DNA of 64,000 bases from contig JAQTYU010000003.1 in NCBI GenBank assembly GCA_028688145.1, forward strand, positions 124,001-188,000, read 5' to 3'. This DNA comes from Thiotrichaceae bacterium. Its GTDB lineage: Bacteria > Pseudomonadota > Gammaproteobacteria > Beggiatoales > Beggiatoaceae. The translations under genes were made by a program, and so were the position numbers. The notes beneath the pieces were generated by a model. It was not told the DNA's origin and searched no databases. It worked only from the letters and a program-made list of their open reading frames with translations. Positions 54,455-61,049 of the stretch are shown piece after piece (positions within the stretch are counted from its first letter, which is position 1; every line of letters starts with the position of its first letter).

Positions 54455-54676
54455 ATGTCTTCATCATTATTTGTATTAGCAAACGGCAGTGATGCTTTTC
54501 TCAAAGAGGCTAAAACATTGTTCGATGCTTCAAGGTATGAGGCAGTTAGCCCTCATGTTTTTTTAAAATCAAGTACAGCAGATCACACCAAGTTAGTAAC
54601 GGGGTTAAAAAACCTTAAAGCTGAGCGTAAAAGTTCGGTGAAAATTTATCATTCTGCAAATGCTCAACTTGTGTGA
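54455..54676 (+). CDS. Hypothetical small protein
   Basis: 73 residues: MSSSLFVLANGSDAFLKEAKTLFDASRYEA and a Lys/Ser-rich tail. No family is recognised. Mixed helix/strand, no membrane helix, no signal peptide. Stands alone with 100-160 bp of AT-rich sequence on either side; the ribosome site is poor. Could be a real small gene or a fragment. Confidence 0.45.
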   Translation: MSSSLFVLANGSDAFLKEAKTLFDASRYEAVSPHVFLKSSTADHTKLVTGLKNLKAERKSSVKIYHSANAQLV

Positions 54677-54805
54677 TGTAAGTAGATAGCTGGGTGCATG
54701 AGACATGATCTGATGCACCCCATAACATCTGATATATTTACTTTTCATAAAGTTGTAACATAAAAATTGTTACTTCCCTATTCAAAATAACTAATACTTT
54801 TTCTG

Positions 54806-54997
54806 TCAACATTTCGTTGCCTCATCATTAATAATGATGACCCGTGATTCATTAGAACGAAAAAATTTGCCTGTCTCTGCTGTATCCCAAATTAAATGTC
54901 CCGACTCGGGAATATCAGAAGTATCAATGTCATGCTCAGACATCGCTTTTAGCTCAGCCAGTTGTTCTTCGATAGTTTTCAACATGTTTTTCAGCAT
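54806..54997 (-). CDS. Hypothetical small acidic protein
   Basis: 63 residues, helical N-terminus (LKTIEEQLAELKAM), then SEHDIDTSDIPE and a strand-rich end. The DIDTSDIPE motif occurs in some antitoxin-like proteins such as BrnA, but the rest does not match that family and no toxin gene is adjacent. Function unknown. Confidence 0.45.
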   Translation of the reverse strand: MLKNMLKTIEEQLAELKAMSEHDIDTSDIPESGHLIWDTAETGKFFRSNESRVIIINDEATKC

Positions 54998-55078
54998 AAC
55001 AACAAAATATAAGATAAGTAATTATGGCATAAGATTTTATATGAATGTTGAGCTGTTAATCTCGCCCTCAAAACAAAA

Positions 55079-55109
55079 AAAGCCCCAACATTATCCACAT
55101 CAGGGCTTT
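55079..55109 (-). terminator. Rho-independent terminator of the VWA gene
   Basis: AAAGCCC / GGGCTTT stem; on the minus strand it is followed by a T-rich run, 20 bp past the VWA gene stop. Resembles the hairpin at 56190. Confidence 0.75.
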
Positions 55110-55128
55110 AAATTCATCAATAATTTTA

Positions 55129-56124
55129 TTAGCTATTCGGTGTTAAAGCTGCCAGCAAAGCATCATTAATACTGCGCAGTGAAGTGAATTGATCCGCCGC
55201 AACTATATCAAATTGAGCATTATAGGAATGTTTCAAATCCTTATCTAAGGCTTCGATAAACGCCAAAGCCTTAGGATCATCACCAATTACCAAAAACAAA
55301 ATGCCTGCTTCTGCTTGGCTGTCGAGTTTGCGTGAAAATTCAGCAATATATTTTTTAACCGACTCGCCATCTTGCGCTTCGCCATCCGTCACCACGATGA
55401 TATATGCGCCATTGGCTTGGGTTTGTTTGTCGCGTTTCTTCTGTAAATAATCTTTAAACACATAAAGCAAAGGTTTCGCCAATAAGGTATTCATCCCTGA
55501 AGGCGGCACATCAAAAATGGCATGAACTTGATCCAGTTCGTAAACGTGATCAAATACGTTATAAGCCGCATCAAAAGTTAAGAGCGTAATCCCGTCATTA
55601 TCTAGCTCAGTAATCGTGTCCACAAAAGCCAAAGTGCCTTCGCGTACAAACTCGAAACGGCTCACATGTCCGTGGCGCGGATAATTTGCGGTCATCGAAA
55701 TTGAGGTATCAATCAGCAGATAATAATCACGGTCTTTCAATAATTCGGTGGGCAAGGAAGAGGTCGTGCTTGTGCCGCTACTGATGACGTGCTGCACGGT
55801 CATGCTGGGAACAGCGATTTTCCCTAAATTGGTTTCTTGTTTATCGGAAGTGGTGGCAAAAGCGCGTTGCACAGTTTCACCGTGTGCAAGTTCTAAAACC
55901 AATCGATAACGCCGATTCCAGGTTAAATTGGGAAATTGAAAACAGCCTACATCGTCAGTCATACAGGTTGAGGCTGCTTTTTTACCTTCCTCAAGCAAAC
56001 TAACTTTAAAGTTTTTGACAGGTTCGCCATGGCTATCAACAATTTCACCGACTGCATGGGGAACATCTGGTTTTTGTAATTTATTTTTAATATCTACAAT
56101 TTTTTTGAAAAACTCGCCGTACAT
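55129..56124 (-). CDS. von Willebrand factor A domain protein with carboxypeptidase-like domain
   Basis: 331 residues from ATG 56124. A carboxypeptidase regulatory-like beta domain (about 25-90; GEIVDSHGEPVKNFKVSLLEEG) comes first, then a VWA domain (about 135-325) with a MIDAS motif DTSISM and the later VVTDGEAQDG. No signal peptide, so probably cytoplasmic. The start is placed at MYGEFFKK because a G-rich ribosome site lies just upstream; a further 14-residue extension looks unlikely. VWA proteins usually act in protein assemblies; the partner is unknown. Confidence 0.8.
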   Translation of the reverse strand: MYGEFFKKIVDIKNKLQKPDVPHAVGEIVDSHGEPVKNFKVSLLEEGKKAASTCMTDDVGCFQFPNLTWNRRYRLVLELAHGETVQRAFATTSDKQETNLGKIAVPSMTVQHVISSGTSTTSSLPTELLKDRDYYLLIDTSISMTANYPRHGHVSRFEFVREGTLAFVDTITELDNDGITLLTFDAAYNVFDHVYELDQVHAIFDVPPSGMNTLLAKPLLYVFKDYLQKKRDKQTQANGAYIIVVTDGEAQDGESVKKYIAEFSRKLDSQAEAGILFLVIGDDPKALAFIEALDKDLKHSYNAQFDIVAADQFTSLRSINDALLAALTPNS

Positions 56125-56189
56125 ATTCCCCCCAATCGCCTTTGAAACAATCTTGTAATAATACACCCTATTTTCTTACTGCCCAAACA

Positions 56190-56220
56190 AAAAGCCCCGA
56201 CATCATCGACATCGGGGCTT
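56190..56220 (-). terminator. Terminator downstream of the XRE pseudogene
   Basis: AAGCCCCGA / TCGGGGCTT hairpin; on the minus strand followed by TTTTTG. It would have ended the regulator gene to its right, now a pseudogene. Confidence 0.7.
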
Positions 56221-56245
56221 CAAACGAGAAAAGTCTATGGGCTAA

Positions 56246-56566
56246 TTAAGACTCTTTCTTCAAAAAACTCATCATGCTTCTTAAATCATTTAGTTGCTGT
56301 TTTAATAAAAATTTTCTTGTTCTAATTGTTTATTCATTAACTGACTTTTTTCTAATTCGTGCTTCAATTCGGATGATTGATAATAAACTTCACCATTTAA
56401 ATTCAAGTGGTATAGTTTTGACCAACCAAATGTACCACTGATTTTTCACTGAGATTAAATAGCTCTGACAATTCCGTATGTAATACTTCTGCAACCTATT
56501 TTAATCTTGAAAAATTAATATCGATTTCCCCTCGCTCAATTTTGGCATAAGCATTCACGGAAATTA
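56246..56566 (-). pseudogene. XRE (Cro/CI-type) helix-turn-helix regulator, broken
   Basis: Reading the minus strand gives NAYAKIERGEIDINFSRLK, an in-frame stop, then VAEVLHTELSELFNLSEKSV: the second half of an XRE helix-turn-helix domain. After frameshifts the frame resumes with LNGEVYYQSSELKHELEKS and ends in a helical MMSFLKKES tail. The N-terminus was removed where the IS427-like element inserted at a CTAG site. A dead transcription factor. Confidence 0.75.
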
Positions 56567-56570
56567 CTAG

Positions 56571-56931
56571 GGCGTATCATCAAATAGTAAAGAGAAGGAA
56601 ATTAAGCCAAAAGAATGAGAATAGAAGCGAGGTAAATACCACTCAAGAAATGGGCTGAGCATTTATCATATCGAGTCGCTATGCCTCTGTATTGCTTCAA
56701 CTTGCAAAAGAAGTTCTCTATCAAATGACGTTCCTTGTAAAGCTCTTTATCATACTCACAAGGATTTAAACGGTTTTTCTTGAAGGGAATCACACAACCA
56801 ATCCCCCTGAGTCTTAAAACCTCTCTGACAGGCTTATCTGCATCAAAGGATTTATCGCCAAGCAGAGCATCCGTATCCACTACGACCGATGTCTTCACTG
56901 TGTTGATGTGCTCTCACAATAGTGCTATCTA
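56571..56931 (-). mobile_element. IS427-like element, truncated copy
   Basis: Left end GGCGTATCATCAAATAG as in the copy at 10833. It encodes the transposase C-terminus on the minus strand (LLGDKSFDADKPVREVLRLRG, then VIPFKKNRLNPCEYDKELYK and RHLIENFFCKLKQYRGIATR). The other half and right end are missing, cut by the IS982-type element. Confidence 0.85.
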
Positions 56932-57502
56932 ACCTGAGTTCGGTATAAGCGATTGGAATAAAGGAATCAAATCCTTTTTAGCAATATTCAAGGAAGGTTT
57001 GTTATCCTGATAAGAATAAGCGACCAAACCTGCAACAATATTAATCATATAATTGCTTAGTGAACGATGCCGCGAGTGTTCTAGGTCAAAGATATTTTTC
57101 AATGGGTCATTAATAGTTTCTATAATACAACGCTTACATAACAAGAGCTTATCAAAAGCGGCTAGTATTCTAGGCTTCATGTTTTTCTTTAAGGTGGTAA
57201 TCAGTTCTATTAAAGTTTTTCAAGCTATTTGGAACAGGCTTTCTATAAAGGCAATCCCATTCTCTGTGGCGCAACGGCTTTTCATAAAGAAAGTCAGTGG
57301 AATCAAGATGTCAGGTAAAAGCTCAATGAAACGATTGTAGGAGATAAGCTTCGGAAATGCTTGAGACAGATGTTGATGACGGGTGTAAAACCATATAATC
57401 GTGTTAAATTCATGGTAGGCAAGCTCATTGAGAATTATAAAATAGAGACTTTATATTTTCTCAGATTTTATTCAGCTTGCCTTCCTTATCCCGAACTCAG
57501 GT
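56932..57502 (-). mobile_element. IS982-family element, decayed
   Basis: Inverted ends ACCTGAGTTCGGTATAAG (left) and the complement of ACCTGAGTTCGGGATAAG (right). The transposase reads leftward: N-terminal traces (FPKLISYNRFIELLPDIL, then CATENGIAFIES), a deletion and frameshift, then the C-terminal RCIIETINDPLKNIFDLEHSRHRS that is standard for IS982. Not functional. Source type of the remnant at 10680 and the MITE at 27147. Confidence 0.83.
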
Positions 57503-57613
57503 TAGTTAAGAACTTTGAGCGCAGTCTTGAGAACGCTAATACCAAACTGTGCTTTATCAGGCTTATCATTAAACTACTCGCTTCTCTTTAATGATTCCAA
57601 ATCGGTTCTATAC
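57503..57613 (+). mobile_element. IS5-family (DUF4096 type) 3' end remnant
   Basis: Nearly the same as 33133-33243: the transposase C-terminus (VKNFERSLENANTKLCFIRL) plus the terminal repeat ATTCCAAATCGGTTCTATA. The 5' part is absent, so it marks a recombination join with the IS982-type element. Confidence 0.82.
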
Positions 57614-57729
57614 ACCCTACGCTTGATAAATCTATTGCATAACTCCTAAATCCTGTTTAATTCGGGTCATTTGGTAAATCCTAATTCAGACATATCTGGC
57701 ATATTTCGCCCCTATCGCTTAAACTACGC

Positions 57730-58116
57730 GGGCAAGCAGCAAGACGGGCAATCGCTGTGAGGGTTTTTACCCTTGTGGAGGAAAGTCCGGGCTTCATAGG
57801 ATGAGATGCCAGATAACGTCTGGGGGGCGCAAGCCTACGGAAAGTGCCACAGAAAATATACCGCCTTGTCTGACAAGGTAAGGGTGAAATGGTGCGGTAA
57901 GAGCGCACCGCGTGCTTGGCAACAGGCATGGCAGGGTAAACCCCATCTGAAGCAAGACCAAATAGGAGAACTCATCCGCTTTGGCGAGTTGAAGGCGTGA
58001 TCCGCGCCGTTCTCGGGTAGGTCGCTAGAGGTGTTTGGTGACAAACATCCCAGAGGAATGGTTGCCACCGTCGCAAGATGGAACAGAACCCGGCTTATAG
58101 TCGAACTGCTTGCTCT
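57730..58116 (+). ncRNA. rnpB: RNase P RNA, bacterial class A
   Basis: The catalytic RNA that trims tRNA 5' ends. Hallmarks are seen: GAGGAAAGTCCGGGCTTCATAGG (conserved CR-I region), a later GCCACAGAAAATATACCGCC stretch matching the CR-II/III area, CACCGCGTGCTTGGCAACAG-like internal loops, and GAACAGAACCCGGCTTATAG (CR-V), which pairs with CCGGGC. The outer P1 helix is GCAAGCAG (57732-57739) with CTGCTTGC (58106-58113). About 387 nt, close to the 377-nt E. coli RNA. Short protein frames across it on both strands are not genes. Confidence 0.95.
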
Positions 58117-58137
58117 TTATTATTTATTTTTAATGCC

Positions 58138-58983
58138 TTAAGCATGTGAATGCGTATGTCCATGATGCGCTAAACCATGCAAACGCGCCCCATCGGGCTG
58201 CATCGCAGGCAAGGCAGTTTTTCCTTGTTGAACCCGCAATTTTTGCGCTGCCACTTCTTGACGTATCCAATCAAACCACGCTTCTAAACCCTCTTTCGTT
58301 TTCGCAGACAGTGAAAAAATCGGGGCAGGATTTGCCAGATTACGCACTTGTTGTGCGGCACGTTCTAAACTGAATTCTTCTAAATACGGCAATAAATCCA
58401 CTTTACTCAGCAAAACCACGTCGGCAGCCCGAAACATCACGGGATATTTTGCAGGTTTATCATCGCCTTCGGTGACAGAAAGCACGGTGACATTGCGATG
58501 ATGCCCTAAATCAAAACTCGCAGGACAGACCAAATTCCCCACATTTTCAATAAACACAATGTCCAAAGGTGCAAGGGCTAAATCATGTAAGGCAAGATGC
58601 ACTAAATGCGCATCTAAATGGCAAGCCGTTCCCGTGACAATCTGCACCGCAGGCACACCGTGGGCGCGAATCCGCTCGGCATCATTTTCGGTTTCTAAAT
58701 CGCCTTCAATTACTGCAAGACTGAATTCGGATTTTAAGGCTTGAATCGTGGCTTCTAACAACAGCGTTTTACCAGAACCGGGTGAAGACATTAAATTAAT
58801 CGCCAACACGCCATATTCATCAAAATGCTCGCGGTTGTGTAATGCCTGATGATCATTTTCAGAGAGCAGATTTTTTAAAACTTCAATTGTTGCCTTGCCT
58901 TCAGCGGTTTTCGCAAGTGCGCCGTCACCTTGAATAAGGTGTTCATTGCCTTTGGTAACATTACAACCACACGTATTACACAT
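58138..58983 (-). CDS. hypB: Hydrogenase nickel incorporation protein HypB
   Basis: 281 residues. A GTPase that helps insert nickel into [NiFe]-hydrogenase. N-terminal CNTCGC metal-binding motif; G1 loop SSPGSGKT (66-73); IEGDLETENDAERI, NVGNLVCPASFDLG and VLLSKVDLLPY for the other G motifs. A His-rich end (HGLAHHGHTHSHA) may bind nickel. Length and motifs match E. coli HypB (290). No hypA, hypC or hydrogenase gene is in view: it lies between rnpB and a zinc-ribbon protein gene. Confidence 0.94.
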   Translation of the reverse strand: MCNTCGCNVTKGNEHLIQGDGALAKTAEGKATIEVLKNLLSENDHQALHNREHFDEYGVLAINLMSSPGSGKTLLLEATIQALKSEFSLAVIEGDLETENDAERIRAHGVPAVQIVTGTACHLDAHLVHLALHDLALAPLDIVFIENVGNLVCPASFDLGHHRNVTVLSVTEGDDKPAKYPVMFRAADVVLLSKVDLLPYLEEFSLERAAQQVRNLANPAPIFSLSAKTKEGLEAWFDWIRQEVAAQKLRVQQGKTALPAMQPDGARLHGLAHHGHTHSHA

Positions 58984-59010
58984 GATCTGCTCCTGATAAG
59001 TTTAGGCATT

Positions 59011-59095
59011 CAAGAAGCCCCTAAATCCCCTAAAGGGGACTTAAAAACAAATATTTTTAAATGTTTAGCCCCCTTTAGGGGCTTGGGGGCTTCTT
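59011..59095. repeat. Double-hairpin GC-rich intergenic repeat, copy 2
   Basis: AAGCCCCTAAATCCCCTAAA-GGGGACTT, then an AT-rich middle, then AGCCCCCTTTAGGGGCTTGGGGGCTT. Same design as 3338-3417 in opposite orientation, placed between zinc-ribbon gene end and hypB start. Confidence 0.8.
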
Positions 59096-59105
59096 TTAAT
59101 TTAAA

Positions 59106-59918
59106 TTAAAAAAACTCGAAATGATAACCTTCCATCACCCGCCCACTTTCAATCACTGCGCCCATATCCACCAATTCTAAACGCAAATGCACACTCGCGC
59201 CCGCCGCAAGTTCCGCGTCTGGTTTTTGGGTGTGTAAATATTCACTGGGTTTGAAACGTCGCCGCGCTAAGGGTTGCGCTCCCACATTTTCAAAAGTTAA
59301 TTGAATATCAGGATAAGGCTGTGGAAAAATTGCCGTATTTACAAAGGTTGCATCGAATTGAATCGCGTTTGGCAAGGTGGGATGCGGTCTAATAATATGG
59401 CGTTGTACTTTGAAACTGTCCAGATTGCGCGTTGTCGGCAAAGTACATTCCAACCATTCACACGCGCTAATCAAGGCGGGACGAAGCTCAGGATGCTGCA
59501 AAGCCCAATCGCGTTGCGCCCACCAAATATATTGCCCTGCCAATATCCCAAGCCCTAAAAAGACTAATAACATCCAAAAAAGCAGCCCTAATAAACTGCG
59601 TTTTTGATGCGCGTCTTGTTCAAATAAATCAGGAATATCTTCATCATCATATTCTTGTTCATACTCATCGCCCAACACCGAGGCAGTGTCTTCGTCTAAA
59701 GAACGTTCTGAAGTATCTAAAGAATGTTCTAAACTTTGTTGCAGTTGTGCAGTTTTTTGAACTGTGGGGAGTTTGAAATCCGCAGGCACATCGGACAAAT
59801 GTTCTAACGCGTTAAACACTTGAGTGCAATGACTGCAACGCACTAAACCTTGTGCGGCTTGACATTGTTGCGCGGTAATCCGAAAGGTGGTATCGCAATG
59901 GGGACATTGGGTTTGCAT
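59106..59918 (-). CDS. Zinc-ribbon (MJ0042-type)/DUF3426 membrane protein
   Basis: 270 residues. N-terminal zinc ribbon with two CxxC pairs (QCPHCDTTFRI and LVRCSHCTQVFNA), an acidic linker (about 70-105), one transmembrane helix (about 108-132, LLGLLFWMLLVFLGLGILAGQY) and a C-terminal DUF3426 beta domain. Function not established. It directly follows prmA (14 bp), the usual gammaproteobacterial arrangement, so the pair is probably one transcript. Confidence 0.87.
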   Translation of the reverse strand: MQTQCPHCDTTFRITAQQCQAAQGLVRCSHCTQVFNALEHLSDVPADFKLPTVQKTAQLQQSLEHSLDTSERSLDEDTASVLGDEYEQEYDDEDIPDLFEQDAHQKRSLLGLLFWMLLVFLGLGILAGQYIWWAQRDWALQHPELRPALISACEWLECTLPTTRNLDSFKVQRHIIRPHPTLPNAIQFDATFVNTAIFPQPYPDIQLTFENVGAQPLARRRFKPSEYLHTQKPDAELAAGASVHLRLELVDMGAVIESGRVMEGYHFEFF

Positions 59919-59932
59919 TTCAAATCCTCAAC

Positions 59933-60823
59933 TTAGGCAGCTATGCGCTGTGCCACAATGCGCATCCATTGGTCGCGGCTGCTGATTTCAATTATCGTAA
60001 AATAAGGTTTATAAGCCTCGCACACCATGTCCGTTTGCTCTTGTAAAATGCCAGAAAGCACAATCGGCGCGCCTGCTTTCAAATGTTGGGCAAACAAGGG
60101 GGCAAGTTCGATTAAAGGCAGGGCTAAAATATTCGCAAGCATTCCGTCTGCGATAAAATCCGCAGGTAAATCTTTAGGCATTCCTAAAGTCAAAGCGGCA
60201 TCGACGGTATTATTTTTAGCATTGTCTAAACTGGCGATTAAAGCTTGTGGGTCGTTATCAATGCCGAGCACACTCGCCGCGCCCAATTTCAATGCGGCAA
60301 TCGCTAAAATGCCTGAGCCACAGCCATAATCAATAAAATGTTTGCCTGCTAAATCCGTTTGTTGGTCTAACCATTCCAAACATAAAGCGGTGGTGGGATG
60401 TGTGCCCGTTCCAAAAGCTAAGCCGGGATCAAGCATGATATTAATGGCACTGGGATCGGGCGGGGTTTCCCAACTTGGGCAAATCCACAGACGTTTCCCG
60501 AAGGCAATTGGATGATAATCTTCCATCCAGACCCGCGTCCATTCTTGGTCTTCAACCCATTCCATCACGTATAAAGGCAAGGGTTCAGGGTCAAGCATCG
60601 CAGTTAATTCAGCGAGTACGGTGGCTTCTTCGGCAGTTTCCATAAATAAGCCAATCACCCGCGTTTTACCCCACAGTGGCGTAGTATTTAACGCAGGTTC
60701 ATAGACGGGTTCATCGGCGGCATCTTGATAAGTCACGGCGACTGCGCCGATTTCGCTGAGCGCGTCAGACAGCGTTTCCGCACGGCTTGCGTCTGTTTCA
60801 ATACTAATTTGTAACCAAGGCAT
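59933..60823 (-). CDS. prmA: Ribosomal protein L11 methyltransferase
   Basis: 296 residues from ATG 60823. Trimethylates lysines and the N-terminus of L11. The L11-binding N-terminal domain starts MPWLQISIETDASRAETLSD; the SAM domain has HFIDYGCGSGILAIAALKLGA, VLGIDNDPQALI, and the NILALPLIELAPLF loop. Length matches E. coli PrmA (293). An upstream in-frame extension (14 residues) lacks the family pattern. Confidence 0.95.
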   Translation of the reverse strand: MPWLQISIETDASRAETLSDALSEIGAVAVTYQDAADEPVYEPALNTTPLWGKTRVIGLFMETAEEATVLAELTAMLDPEPLPLYVMEWVEDQEWTRVWMEDYHPIAFGKRLWICPSWETPPDPSAINIMLDPGLAFGTGTHPTTALCLEWLDQQTDLAGKHFIDYGCGSGILAIAALKLGAASVLGIDNDPQALIASLDNAKNNTVDAALTLGMPKDLPADFIADGMLANILALPLIELAPLFAQHLKAGAPIVLSGILQEQTDMVCEAYKPYFTIIEISSRDQWMRIVAQRIAA

Positions 60824-61049
60824 AAGGGCATCTGGAAAGTTTGAAAATGATGCGAAATTATACACAGTTATCTTTCAGATGGGATCGATTTAGCGGGGTG
60901 GTGAATGGGGATAAATTGTAGTGAATAGGATGTGCCGACAGTGGGAGGCGCATCATTCGAGATTAACAACACGATCTATTCTTATCAAATTATGTAAGTG
61001 CCATAAATCTGCTAAAATCACAGGTCTTTCCTCATCCGCAGGTTTTCCC

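Noticed and set aside
54806..54997. BrnA antitoxin
   Set aside because: Only the DIDTSDIPE motif fits; the remaining sequence does not, and no BrnT toxin is adjacent.
57681..58068. Protein-coding frames of 64-82 residues on both strands
   Set aside because: They lie over the RNase P RNA, whose conserved regions and P1 helix explain the sequence; the proteins resemble nothing.
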